From Paraktedonobacter sp035294465 (GTDB taxonomy: Bacteria; Chloroflexota; Ktedonobacteria; Ktedonobacterales; Ktedonobacteraceae): a stretch of DNA of 58,615 nucleotides. A program made the position numbers and the translations under genes. The notes under the pieces are model-generated. The model saw nothing but the letters and a program-made list of their open reading frames with translations, made no database searches and was not told the DNA's origin. The stretch covers positions 1 through 58,615 of the forward strand of contig DATGKW010000164.1 in the NCBI GenBank assembly GCA_035294465.1, in the 5' to 3' direction. This document shows positions 24,959 to 32,752 of the stretch, piece by piece. Positions within the stretch are counted from its first letter, which is position 1, and the number at the start of each line of letters is the position of its first letter.

Positions 24959-25954
24959 ATGAAACTTACTGGTGAAAGAGGTGTGTTACAGCAATTCTTG
25001 TTAGATTGTGAGAGTCGCTTAACAGATGGCTCTCTGCGTTTGTATCGTCGTCAACTTGGCCTTTTGACTGGCTACCTTGCTAGTCGAGGCGTGACAGAGT
25101 TGGAAGAGGTTAAGATAGCCGATCTCCGTGAGTTTATTCACTTTCTGTCACAATCTGAGGATAATACCACATTTTATCCTAATGCCCGTCGCCGTCTCAA
25201 GAGGAAACCTGAACCCTCTACGGTTGCGTCTCATGTGCGGGTTATCAGGGCGTTCTTTACCTGGTGTGTCGAGGAAGAGTTAATAGAAAAGAGTCCTGCT
25301 GCGCGTCTATCCATGCCTAAAGTGCCGAAACGGGTTATAACGACGTTCGCACCTGAGCAGATAAATAAAATGCTGGCTTCGTGTGATGTGAGTACTGAAC
25401 AGGGTTTTCGGGATTATACTATCCTGGTGCTTCTGCTCGATACAGGTATGCGCGTCTCTGAATTGGCTGATTTGCGCGTTTCTAATGTTCATCCCCGCTA
25501 TGTTAAGGTTTTCGGCAAGGGGCTGAAAGAACGAGAGATAGGCTTGCATCCTGACGTTAGCCGCCTGCTCTGGCTTTATATTCAGAAGTACCGGCCCTCG
25601 TCGGAGTTTCCTGCTGAGGATCGTGTTTTCCTGGGGCGCAAGGGCGCTTTAACTGTCGAGGGGATCGAGCAGGTTTTTAAGCGGGTTGCTGCTGCCAGTG
25701 GTATCGAGGGTGTACGAATTTCTCCGCATACAATGCGCCACACCTTTTCTAAGCACTACCTGAAGAATGGCGGGGACTTGTTCAAACTTTCCCGTGAGTT
25801 GGGGCATAGTGATGTGCAGGTGACAGGGCGTGTGTACCTGGGCGATTTCAAGAGTAGCGATGCAAGAGAAGATCATAGCAGCTTTTCTCCTGTTATCGAT
25901 GTGAATATCATAAAGACGAAGAAAAGGAGCAGCAAGAGGCACGCAAAAGACTAG
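24959..25954 (+). CDS. Tyrosine-type site-specific integrase
   Basis: 331 aa. An N-terminal SAM-like core-binding domain (about residues 8-115) is followed by a catalytic domain with all active residues: Arg165 (GMRVSELADL), Lys189 (GKGLKER), His257 and Arg260 (HTMRHTF), His283 (LGHSD) and the nucleophile Tyr293 (RVYLGD). It should catalyse integration and excision at the 25-bp repeat. The ATG at 24959 is preferred over 24935 because GGGAGGTGTGCCT lies directly upstream. It is the last gene before attR (189 bp), the usual place for an integrase. The tail is strongly basic. Confidence 0.95.
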   Translation: MKLTGERGVLQQFLLDCESRLTDGSLRLYRRQLGLLTGYLASRGVTELEEVKIADLREFIHFLSQSEDNTTFYPNARRRLKRKPEPSTVASHVRVIRAFFTWCVEEELIEKSPAARLSMPKVPKRVITTFAPEQINKMLASCDVSTEQGFRDYTILVLLLDTGMRVSELADLRVSNVHPRYVKVFGKGLKEREIGLHPDVSRLLWLYIQKYRPSSEFPAEDRVFLGRKGALTVEGIEQVFKRVAAASGIEGVRISPHTMRHTFSKHYLKNGGDLFKLSRELGHSDVQVTGRVYLGDFKSSDAREDHSSFSPVIDVNIIKTKKRSSKRHAKD

Positions 25955-26038
25955 TAATCCATTGGTAAACTTTGCGTCAATAGGTGGGCTATCTTAAAAA
26001 ATACTAGGGTTTTTTAAGGTAACTCATCTTTTTTGCTT

Positions 26039-26064
26039 AAAAAATATCTATCTATAGATTTTTT
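26039..26064 (+). terminator. Terminator-like hairpin after the integrase
   Basis: A run of A, then ATCTAT paired with ATAGAT over a 2-nt loop, then a T run. The stem is AT-rich and weak. The surrounding 190 bp between integrase stop and attR carry several T6 tracts and no gene, and may also contain integrase arm sites. Confidence 0.5.
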
Positions 26065-26143
26065 AATGCGGTAGCGACGCTTTTTTATTGGCTCTCGCGG
26101 CTGAATGCGGGCGTATTGGGACGGAAGAGTTGGAAAAAGTAGC

Positions 26144-26168
26144 CCAAAAGATTAAAAAAAGCTGAGTT
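26144..26168 (+). repeat. attR candidate (right 25-bp direct repeat)
   Basis: Identical to 19501-19525. Just beyond it the sequence reads TTTTATTGTTGACTTGTAC, so the element abuts the promoter/leader region of the KGG-repeat gene; insertion may have replaced that gene's original upstream region. Confidence 0.85.
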
Positions 26169-26225
26169 TTTATTGTTGACTTGTACTTTTATGGATCAGG
26201 CTGCTATCCTTTAGGTAGAGGAGAG

Positions 26226-26289
26226 GATACATGATGTTCCTGACAACTGACATGTGTGACAGTTACCAGGGCTTTATCAGTCATGTATC
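26226..26289 (+). promoter_or_regulatory. Nested-hairpin leader of the KGG-repeat gene
   Basis: Three coaxial pairings: GATACATGA (26226-26234) with TCATGTATC (26281-26289); CCTG (26239-26242) with CAGG (26267-26270); AACTG (26245-26249) with CAGTT (26260-26264), with a symmetric AC/AC internal loop between the last two and a 10-nt loop. It ends 48 nt before the start codon. The pattern fits a structured 5' UTR; no known riboswitch class is recognised. Confidence 0.65.
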
Positions 26290-26337
26290 TTGAGAGACCG
26301 AACAAGTTTACTACACCAAAGAAAGAGAGTGGAAAAC

Positions 26338-26541
26338 ATGCAGACAAATAAGGGTCGTGGGCGCGGATTTGCCTCAATGAGTCCTGAGAAGAAGCGCGAG
26401 ATTGCCAGCAAGGGTGGAAAAGCTGCACATGCTATGGGTACAGCTCATAAGTGGACGAGCGAAGAAGCCCAGGCCGCAGGGCGCAAGGGTGGCTCGATCA
26501 GCCGCCGTCGTCCGAAGAGTGCCACTCAAGTTCAGGCATAA
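26338..26541 (+). CDS. KGG-repeat stress protein (con-10 family)
   Basis: 67 aa, basic and hydrophilic. The two KGG modules (MSPEKKREIASKGGKAA and WTSEEAQAAGRKGGSIS) define the stress-induced KGG-repeat family seen in bacterial general stress proteins such as GsiB and in fungal con-10. Probably an intrinsically disordered desiccation or stress protectant in the cytoplasm. The purine-rich GAAAGAGAG lies upstream of the ATG at 26338; the frame extends 16 codons further up but into the structured leader. It is the first host gene right of the integrative element. Confidence 0.85.
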   Translation: MQTNKGRGRGFASMSPEKKREIASKGGKAAHAMGTAHKWTSEEAQAAGRKGGSISRRRPKSATQVQA

Positions 26542-26560
26542 AGCGGCGAGCAAACGCTCG

Positions 26561-26596
26561 AAGGTGGTTGGTATGCTAGCCTATGCCAGCCGCCTT
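26561..26596 (+). terminator. Hairpin after the KGG-repeat gene
   Basis: AAGGTGGTTGGTATGC pairs with GCCTATGCCAGCCGCCTT with several G-T pairs, followed by CTTTAT. It lies 19 bp after the stop. Confidence 0.6.
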
Positions 26597-26733
26597 CTTT
26601 ATCTGGTTTGATTGCTTTGTCCATTCTCTTCTCATCCTTCGTCATAATCCCTGCAACTCGTTTGCCGAATAGAGCGCGGTATAATCAGGCTACCTGGTCC
26701 TTTGATCGATATATGGTACTTCTTTATGCAATG

Positions 26734-26763
26734 TTGGCAAACCCTCACCAGACCTGTTATACT
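26734..26763 (+). promoter_or_regulatory. Promoter upstream of murJ
   Basis: -35 TTGGCA (26734-26739), 18 bp, -10 TATACT (26758-26763) with an extended TG one base before. A second TATAAT lies at about 26690 with a poor -35. The rest of 26597-26963 contains no gene I can support. Confidence 0.6.
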
Positions 26764-26963
26764 TGCGATTGTGTTGCACCCCGCCGGTCGATCAATGGCC
26801 GACTAAGCGTCGTGCGAGCGTGACAATAGGGGCGGAAGATTTACGCGAGTGGGGAAGTTAGCCGGGCGACCTGGAGAGGGAGAAACAAGTTATTTTTAAA
26901 CAGAGCGAGTATCCTCGGGACAAACCAGTCGATCTGACAATTGTTGAGCCTTCAACGGCGCCG

Positions 26964-28466
26964 GTGCCGTCGTTTGCGCGTGGAGTGGTCGCGCGCTTGC
27001 GGAAACGCTGGTTGAGTAAAGCGTTCCGTTTTCGTCTGAAAAGTTTTTTACCCGGCCGCGAGGCTCTCTCTTTGCGGCGTTTCAGTATTACCGAAGCCGC
27101 TTTCCTCTTGATCCTGGCCCTTCTCACGTCGCGGGTGCTTGGGATAGTACGCCAGACGCTTTTAAACGCCCTCTTTGGCACCGGCCCGGCCGCTAATGCG
27201 TACTATGCCGCAGCATATCTGCCGGAGACGCTCTTTGAGCTGGTGGCCGGAGGAGCGCTGGTCCACGCGTTTATTCCGGTCTTTCTTTCCTATGAGAAGG
27301 ATTATGGCCAGCGCGAGGCATGGCGTTTGACTAGCCTGGTTTTTAACCTCATGCTGGTAGTGCTGACGTTCATCTTGCTGGTAGGAGAATTCTGTGCTCC
27401 TATCTTTGTGGATCATTTGCTGGTTCCTGGCTATTCACCGGCGGAGCAGGCGCTTACAACAGATCTGACGCGCGTGCTGCTGATTCAGCCCCTTTTCCTG
27501 GGCCTGGGGACGGTTATCACCGCTGCGCTGAACAGTAAGCGTCAATTTTTGCTGCCGGCGCTTTCGGTGGCAATTTATAATGTTGGACTGATCGGTGGTC
27601 TGATTGTCTCCTTCCTTTTTCACGGTGTGGGAATTTATGGACCAACCTGGGGGATTGTGGTGGCTACGGCTCTCCAAGCGCTGGTGATGGTGCCTGCTCT
27701 GGTGAAGCAAGGCGCGCGCTATAGCTTTACCTGGGATCTCAGACATCCGGGCTTGCGCGAAGTTGTCCGTTTGCTTATTCCGAATGTCCTGGCCGTCATA
27801 GTTGGCTCGATTACTCCCATTATTGATACTGCTTTTATCTCCTATATGCCCGATAGCGCCAGCCTGGCAGCTTCTCGCAATGCCTATATGCTTTTTGGCC
27901 TGCCGATGTCCCTGGTGGCGCAGTCGGTTGTGCAGGCGGCGATGCCACATCTGGCCGCGCTGGCCGCATCGCGAAAGTATGTCCGCTTGCGCCAGACATT
28001 GCTCAAAGTTCTGCTGGTCTCGCTGGTGTTTAGCGTGCTGGCTGCCTGCGCACTCGTTCTCCTGGGGCAGCCCATGATACGCCTTCTCTTCCAGCACGGA
28101 GCGTTTGACGAGCACTCCTCGTATGTCACCTATCTGGCACTCATAGGCTATGCCATCGCTTTGCCCGGTCAGACGATAGCTGTGCTCCTGTTGATGACGT
28201 GCTATGCGCTGAAGAACGCGTTGATCCCTTTCTGCGCAAGTATTGCGACGCTGCTGGCTCATGTAGGCGGAGTAGTCTTCTTCCTGGCTTTGTTTGCCGG
28301 GTCTCAAAAAATTCTGGCTATTCCTCTTGGGCTGGCCACCGATGGCGTCGTTACATCGCTTCTGCTTGGTCTCCTGCTTTTGCGGAATGTGTCCTCCAGG
28401 CTGCCGGATGATCCAGGAATGCAGCGCCTGGCCCGCAGGCGGGCGGCATGCACAGGTAGTAACTGA
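26964..28466 (+). CDS. murJ: Lipid II flippase MurJ/MviN
   Basis: 500 aa polytopic membrane protein of the MVF family (about 13-14 helices) that flips the peptidoglycan precursor lipid II. The N-terminal signature ITEAAFLLILALLTSRVLGI, then RQTLLNALFGTGPAANAYYAA and ELVAGGALVHAFIPVF, is diagnostic; MurJ Arg/Asp positions (TSRVLG, GPAANAYY) are kept. The start is doubtful: GTG at 26964 has no SD, yet 34 upstream codons stay open without ATG, GTG or TTG. An ATT at 26892 has GGAGAGGGAG upstream and would add 24 polar residues. The gene stands alone behind a good promoter. Confidence 0.93.
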   Translation: MPSFARGVVARLRKRWLSKAFRFRLKSFLPGREALSLRRFSITEAAFLLILALLTSRVLGIVRQTLLNALFGTGPAANAYYAAAYLPETLFELVAGGALVHAFIPVFLSYEKDYGQREAWRLTSLVFNLMLVVLTFILLVGEFCAPIFVDHLLVPGYSPAEQALTTDLTRVLLIQPLFLGLGTVITAALNSKRQFLLPALSVAIYNVGLIGGLIVSFLFHGVGIYGPTWGIVVATALQALVMVPALVKQGARYSFTWDLRHPGLREVVRLLIPNVLAVIVGSITPIIDTAFISYMPDSASLAASRNAYMLFGLPMSLVAQSVVQAAMPHLAALAASRKYVRLRQTLLKVLLVSLVFSVLAACALVLLGQPMIRLLFQHGAFDEHSSYVTYLALIGYAIALPGQTIAVLLLMTCYALKNALIPFCASIATLLAHVGGVVFFLALFAGSQKILAIPLGLATDGVVTSLLLGLLLLRNVSSRLPDDPGMQRLARRRAACTGSN

Positions 28467-28551
28467 TTCGTGGATACGTTAGCACAGCGAGATGTTCTAC
28501 TGGCGAGCGGACGATGATGTGTGATACGTTTAGATAGTTAGACGTTTAGAT

Positions 28552-28582
28552 GGTCAGAAAGAATAATTGCTCCTGACCTTTT
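28552..28582 (+). terminator. Hairpin after murJ with tandem 16-bp repeat
   Basis: GGTCAG (28552-28557) pairs with CTGACC (28573-28578) followed by TTTT. Just before it are two adjacent 16-bp units, GTTTAGATAGTTAGAC and GTTTAGATGGTCAGAA (28528-28559, three differences), the second overlapping the hairpin. Confidence 0.55.
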
Positions 28583-28636
28583 CGTGTGCAGGCAAATTAT
28601 CACAACTTTTCAATCTTTAGAGTGGAGAAGTGATAC

Positions 28637-29200
28637 TTGCAGTTGTTTAAATTCACTTGCGGCCCCTATACGATCAATCTGGCCGACAGTTTGCCACCAA
28701 TGTATTATTCCTATTGCCGGCACGCACAGTTGGTGGAAACGTTCGCGCTGGAGGGATCGTATAGCGCTCTCTGTTATCTGGCGGTGGCTCGCGGTCATGG
28801 CTGGCCATTTTTGATCGTGGCTCAGCGCTACAGGCCCGGCCCTGAAAGCGGCTTCTTCCCTGGTGTGCTCTTTATTCCCGAAACCAATCTCCTCATGCTT
28901 GGGGCCGGCGAGCGCCTCCTGGCCTACTCGCTTAACGATTCTCCCTGCCGGCTGTGGGAATATGAGTTGCCCGGCGGGTTCTGGCAGTGGGAGCGTTCGC
29001 AAGAACGGATTGTGATGTCCTCTGAGAACGAGCTGGCGGTCTGGGACATCTCCGGGCAGAAGCGCTGGGATTTCTCTGTCGAGCCGCCCTGGCAGTATGC
29101 CATCGAGGGCGACACCATTCATGTGTATATGGGCGATAAAGGGACGGCGCTGCATTGCGAACGCGGTATTGTGATTGAGGGCACAGCAGTCCAGAGTTGA
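28637..29200 (+). CDS. Hypothetical beta-propeller-like protein
   Basis: 187 aa, soluble, not assigned to a family. Several strands with Trp and Asp-containing turns (LWEYELPGGFWQWERSQERI, LAVWDISGQKRWDF, IHVYMGDKGTAL) look like WD/PQQ-type blades, but there are only three or four, too few for a closed propeller. The start is TTG at 28637 with GGAG about 9 nt upstream. The composition matches host genes. It stands alone between murJ and the aminotransferase. Confidence 0.6.
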   Translation: MQLFKFTCGPYTINLADSLPPMYYSYCRHAQLVETFALEGSYSALCYLAVARGHGWPFLIVAQRYRPGPESGFFPGVLFIPETNLLMLGAGERLLAYSLNDSPCRLWEYELPGGFWQWERSQERIVMSSENELAVWDISGQKRWDFSVEPPWQYAIEGDTIHVYMGDKGTALHCERGIVIEGTAVQS

Positions 29201-29564
29201 TCTCGTCAAAAATTCTGGGCTTGTCTGTTCTTGGCCCTGTAGGATATACTATGAGAAAGGTTACTGGTAGATCGCTGTTGACTGCCAGAAAGCAGGGGTT
29301 TTTCGTGCCGATTCATTGTGTTGCTGGAAAAAAACACGGTGGCTTCCTCCCGAAGTATCGCGTCTTCGGTGGCTTCCATATGGCCACTTGCTACCCTTGA
29401 TTCTCCCCCTTTGATGTTCCTCGTCCTGCTCCAGATAGAGCATGGTAGGGTACGCCTGTACCTGTATCACTTACCAGGATGGCGCGGTTTTCCAGGTGAA
29501 CGCGTTCGTGTGGTATGAGTCCCTCTTTTTCCAGGATGTCTATTGTCTTTGTAGTTTGTACCAT

Positions 29565-29593
29565 TTGTTAAAGTGGCAAATATTCTGTAGAAT
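29565..29593 (+). promoter_or_regulatory. Promoter upstream of the putrescine aminotransferase gene
   Basis: -35 TTGTTA (29565-29570), 17 bp, -10 TAGAAT (29588-29593), about 135 nt before the start. The rest of the 528-bp gap 29201-29728 holds two GGTGGCTTCC copies (about 29338 and 29369) and no supported gene. Confidence 0.55.
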
Positions 29594-29728
29594 TGCTCCT
29601 TTTTTTCCATATTCACAGACGAGTCCTCCGGGGTTCTCGTGGGAAAGAGACATGCTACTCGTTCGCCCGGTAGGCGGGCCGGGCCGTGAATATGTTCTAT
29701 GCAGGCCGCATCAACAGAAAGGTTTTGT

Positions 29729-31180
29729 ATGAGTACCGATGGTTTACTCAAGGCCCTCAACGATTCACAGCGTTACCTCGATATTGTGCAGAAGCAGCGA
29801 TTGAGCAAGAGCGAGACAGAATGGTTGATCGGGACAACCGTCAATAATTTTGTGCAATACTACAACAGCGGCTTTGTCGAGTATCGCAAATCAGTGACGG
29901 AAGCAGGCGATTACGCGGCGGTCGAATGGACCGGGCGCGGGGCCAGATTTCGAGACGCGCTCGGCCGCGAATATATTGACTGTCTCGGCGGTTTTGGCCT
30001 GTTCAACCTGGGGTGGGCGCATCCTAAAGTCGTGGGGGCCGTGCAAGCGCAACTACAGAAGAGCCCGCTGCCAACGCAGGAGTTGCTTGATCCTCTCCGT
30101 GGCATGCTGGCTCATCTGCTGGCGGAGATTACGCCGGGGGACATTCAGTATAGTTTCTTTGTGAGCAGTGGTACGGAAGCCATTGAGGGAGCTATGAAGC
30201 TGGCCAGGCTTTATACGCGCAAACATGGTTTTATTGCTGCCGTGCGCAGCTTCCACGGCAAGACGGCGGGTTCGCTCTCGTTGACCGGCAAAGCGATGTT
30301 TCGACGACCGGCCTTGCTTCCCCAGAGCAGCGTTTTCCACGTACCCTATGGTGATGCTGACGCCGTTGAACGGCAGCTGCGTATCGCGCGCGAAGTGGGC
30401 AACGATATCGCCGCCGTCGTCATGGAGCCGATCCAGGGTGAAGCCGGCGCAATCGTACCGCCCGCTGATTTCTGGCCGCGCCTGCGCCAGATCTGCGATG
30501 AATACGAGGTGCTGTTGATCGCCGACGAGGTGCAGACGGGTATGGGTCGCACCGGTAAGCTGTGGGGGGTCGAGCACTGGGAAGTTGTGCCTGATATTAT
30601 TGCTTCGGCTAAGGCCCTGGGCGGTGGTGTGATGCCGGTTGGCGCTTTTATGTCCACGCCGAGGATCTGGAGCGTGATGAACAGCAATCCGTTCATTCAT
30701 ACTTCGACAACTGGTGGCAATCCGCTGGCCTGCGCCGCCGCGATTGCCGCGATCAATGTCACGCTGGAAGAGAAGCTTCCAGAGCAAGCTGCCGAAAAGG
30801 GGGCGTATTTTATGCGCCAGCTCAAAGAGATTGCTGCACGTAATGAAGACATCTATACGACTATTACCGGCAAGGGTCTACTCATTGGCCAGCATTTTGT
30901 CAATGATGAGCTTGGCTATGCCGTGGCCTCTGGTCTCTTCAAACGCGGTGTTTTGATCTCTGGCACCTTGAATAACTCGCGCGTCATTCGTGTTGAGCCG
31001 CCTCTGGTGATCACGCGCGAAGAGATTGATATAGTGCTCAATCGCCTGGAAGATACCTTGCGGGAGATTCACACAGGGGCAGGAACCAGCGTTGCATTCT
31101 TGACGGAAAGCGTCATTACTACCGAGGCGTCTGTGAGTGCTACCGAGGCTCCCAAAGCAATTGATGCATCGGTTGCATAA
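29729..31180 (+). CDS. patA: Putrescine aminotransferase (class III, PLP)
   Basis: 483 aa. Transfers the amino group of putrescine to 2-oxoglutarate, giving 4-aminobutanal, in polyamine breakdown. Close to E. coli PatA (YgjG) along its length: GFVEYRKSVTEAGDYAAVEW, FIDC-like IDCLGGFGLFNLGW, LPTQELLDPLRGMLA, FFVSSGTEAIEGAMKLA, LIADEVQTGMGRTGKLWG and SAKALGGGVMPVGA, where the Lys holds PLP. The ATG at 29729 has AAAGG 6 nt upstream; the ATG at 29699 does not. The C-terminal 30 residues are a Thr/Ala/Glu-rich tail absent from E. coli PatA. No other polyamine gene is adjacent. Confidence 0.93.
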   Translation: MSTDGLLKALNDSQRYLDIVQKQRLSKSETEWLIGTTVNNFVQYYNSGFVEYRKSVTEAGDYAAVEWTGRGARFRDALGREYIDCLGGFGLFNLGWAHPKVVGAVQAQLQKSPLPTQELLDPLRGMLAHLLAEITPGDIQYSFFVSSGTEAIEGAMKLARLYTRKHGFIAAVRSFHGKTAGSLSLTGKAMFRRPALLPQSSVFHVPYGDADAVERQLRIAREVGNDIAAVVMEPIQGEAGAIVPPADFWPRLRQICDEYEVLLIADEVQTGMGRTGKLWGVEHWEVVPDIIASAKALGGGVMPVGAFMSTPRIWSVMNSNPFIHTSTTGGNPLACAAAIAAINVTLEEKLPEQAAEKGAYFMRQLKEIAARNEDIYTTITGKGLLIGQHFVNDELGYAVASGLFKRGVLISGTLNNSRVIRVEPPLVITREEIDIVLNRLEDTLREIHTGAGTSVAFLTESVITTEASVSATEAPKAIDASVA

Positions 31181-31230
31181 AACAGACCGAAATGTGGCTG
31201 ATAAAGGGACTCTCTGTATATCATTGTTTA

Positions 31231-31440
31231 CTAAGTGGAGGCAACGGGAGCATCAGCATCGTTCCACACAGATCGCATCTCCGCGCAGTTTGCTAGCAGC
31301 TCAGCAAATGTGCCCTGGGCCTCAACGTACCCATCCTTGAGCACGATGATATGGTCGGAGTGGCACAGCGCTGCGCGGGGGTGCGAGACAGCCAGGCACG
31401 TCACTACACCGCCACTGATCGTTGCGAGGTTGTTCAGTAC
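31231..31440 (-). pseudogene. ABC transporter ATPase, C-terminal remnant
   Basis: Reading the minus strand from the csaA stop gives about 69 codons of an ABC ATPase C-terminus: VLNNLATISGGVVTCLAVSH (the H-loop region), then HSDHIIVLKDGYVEAQGTF and AELLANCAEMRSVW, ending in TAG at 31231. These are the segments normally found after Walker B in lipid- or drug-exporter ATPases. No start codon, Walker A, signature or Walker B precedes it; the intact csaA gene does. So it is a decayed fragment left by a deletion or recombination, not a functional gene. Confidence 0.8.
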
Positions 31441-31766
31441 ATCCGGCTGCCCAACCGAGCAGGCCGACCGGGCACCAGCAAGGAGAGGCCACCATCCTCC
31501 GCTGGCACACCTAATATCAAGACCTCCGACATAAAGCCGGCAATATTTTTCGGAGGAAAGTTGACTACGCCAACCACCTGCCGGCCTAGCATTTCCTCTT
31601 TCGTATAGTCGCGCTTAGCTTGAACACTGGACCACTTCACGCCGATCTCCGGGCCAAAATCGATCTGCACCTTGTACGCAGGCTTATGCGCCCGCGTGAA
31701 ATCCTCTACAGCAATGATCTTACCTACGCGCACGTCAATCTTAGAAAAATCGTCATACGTGATCAT
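31434..31766 (-). CDS. csaA: CsaA-like tRNA-binding-domain protein
   Basis: 110 aa, the size of B. subtilis CsaA. A single EMAP/OB-fold tRNA-binding domain: FSKIDVRVGKIIAVEDFTRA, YKVQIDFGPEIGVKWSSVQA, VVGVVNFPPKNIAGFMSEVL. CsaA proteins bind tRNA-like ligands or act as export-related chaperones; their precise role is unsettled. It lies 27 bp downstream of the HAD hydrolase gene on the same strand, probably one operon. Its last codons overlap the start of the ABC-ATPase remnant, so the deletion junction falls at its 3' end; the C-terminus (GRPARLGSRMY) may therefore be partly foreign. Confidence 0.93.
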   Translation of the reverse strand: MITYDDFSKIDVRVGKIIAVEDFTRAHKPAYKVQIDFGPEIGVKWSSVQAKRDYTKEEMLGRQVVGVVNFPPKNIAGFMSEVLILGVPAEDGGLSLLVPGRPARLGSRMY

Positions 31767-31793
31767 ATTTATCTACTACTCCACATGTATTTA

Positions 31794-32477
31794 TTACGCA
31801 GCCACGCCCCTGATTACATAAACCAGTGTGCGCAGATCGCCGACCAGAAACGTCTCTTTGACCCCGGCCGGGCGTGCTTCACCCTGACGGTTCACCCAGA
31901 CTGTGGTGTAACCAAGTTGGCTGGCCGGCACAATATCATAGGTGAAGCCAAAGCCAGCGTGCCAGATCTCTTCACGCTTGAGGCCAAGACGCTCACGGGC
32001 TAGCAAAAAGCCCTGGTGCGCGGGCTTGTAAGCTCTGGCTTGCTCGGCGGTGATGATCTCGTCGAACTTCACACCCAGATTGTGCTCGGTCTGCGCGATG
32101 ATCTCGTCGTCTGTATTTGTAATCAGCGCAACCTTGAGCAGCTTCTGCAGATCGCGAATCGCCTCACGGGTATCCGGGAAGGGCCGCCACGTACCCATCG
32201 ACTGCGCGAACGCCTCGGCATCCTCGTCCGCGCACGGCAGCGAGAACTCGGCAAACGCCTGCTTCATGGTCTCGCGCAGAATCTGGCGGTAGGAACGATA
32301 CGGCCCCTGAATAGCCGTATGCTGGATCTCCTCCCAACGCTGCTGCAATCGACGTACATCAATGTCATTCCTATGCTTGCTGGCGAGGATCTCGCCGAAG
32401 ACGCGCTGGATCTCGTTTTCCCAATCGATCAGGGTGCCATAACAATCGAAGGTAATGGCTTTGGGTAGGGTATACAT
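31794..32477 (-). CDS. HAD-superfamily hydrolase (haloacid dehalogenase type II-like)
   Basis: 227 aa. HAD motif I is ITFDCYGTLIDWE (nucleophile in FDCYGT), motif II is ALITNTDD, and motif III/IV includes YKPAHQGF with a later IWHAGFGFTYDIVPA, where the usual GD-x-x-xD is replaced by FGFTYD. A helical cap lies between motifs I and II, as in L-2-haloacid dehalogenases. The substrate is unknown; many such proteins are phosphatases. AGGAGG precedes the start (ATG at 32477). Upstream member of the pair with csaA. Confidence 0.87.
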   Translation of the reverse strand: MYTLPKAITFDCYGTLIDWENEIQRVFGEILASKHRNDIDVRRLQQRWEEIQHTAIQGPYRSYRQILRETMKQAFAEFSLPCADEDAEAFAQSMGTWRPFPDTREAIRDLQKLLKVALITNTDDEIIAQTEHNLGVKFDEIITAEQARAYKPAHQGFLLARERLGLKREEIWHAGFGFTYDIVPASQLGYTTVWVNRQGEARPAGVKETFLVGDLRTLVYVIRGVAA

Positions 32478-32752
32478 GCATGCCTCCTGGCCTGCTTAGC
32501 ACATCCATATTGGCCTGTTGAACAATACACGTGATACTGATATACTACCAGATGTACTCGATTGTTCCCAGAGCATATGACCCGATCCGGCGAGACCTTT
32601 TCACGAAGCTGGCCGGGCAGGAGCCAGGAGAGCGAGAAATTTCCTCTTCACACCACATCCTGGCGTGGGGATACAGGGGTTCCGGTGGATCATCCAGAGC
32701 GTCTGCCTGGGCCATCACTCGCAGAGATATAACAGGAGGATACACAAATCAT

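Larger units (their letters stand above)
19501..26168. mobile_element. Integrative element with HUH Rep and tyrosine integrase (6.7 kb)
   Basis: A 25-bp perfect direct repeat bounds this segment, the last gene before the right repeat is a tyrosine recombinase, and a rolling-circle-type Rep precedes it. Other cargo: coiled-coil protein, hypothetical protein, XRE regulator, HTH-GNAT fusion, three small membrane proteins, and a nested inverted repeat before rep. Base composition is mosaic: the left third is clearly AT-richer than the host, the middle GC-rich. The gene set (Rep, small membrane proteins, Int) recalls AICEs such as pSAM2, but I find no FtsK/TraB translocase or relaxase, so it is either mobilisable or uses Rep for transfer. 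Boundaries are inferred from the repeats. Confidence 0.85.

Noticed and set aside
26608..26823. A 71-codon plus-strand frame between the KGG gene and murJ
   Set aside because: No SD, odd composition, and it overlaps the likely murJ promoter.
27435..28307. A 290-codon minus-strand frame
   Set aside because: Antisense of murJ; the Gln/His-rich product is the usual mirror of a membrane-protein gene.
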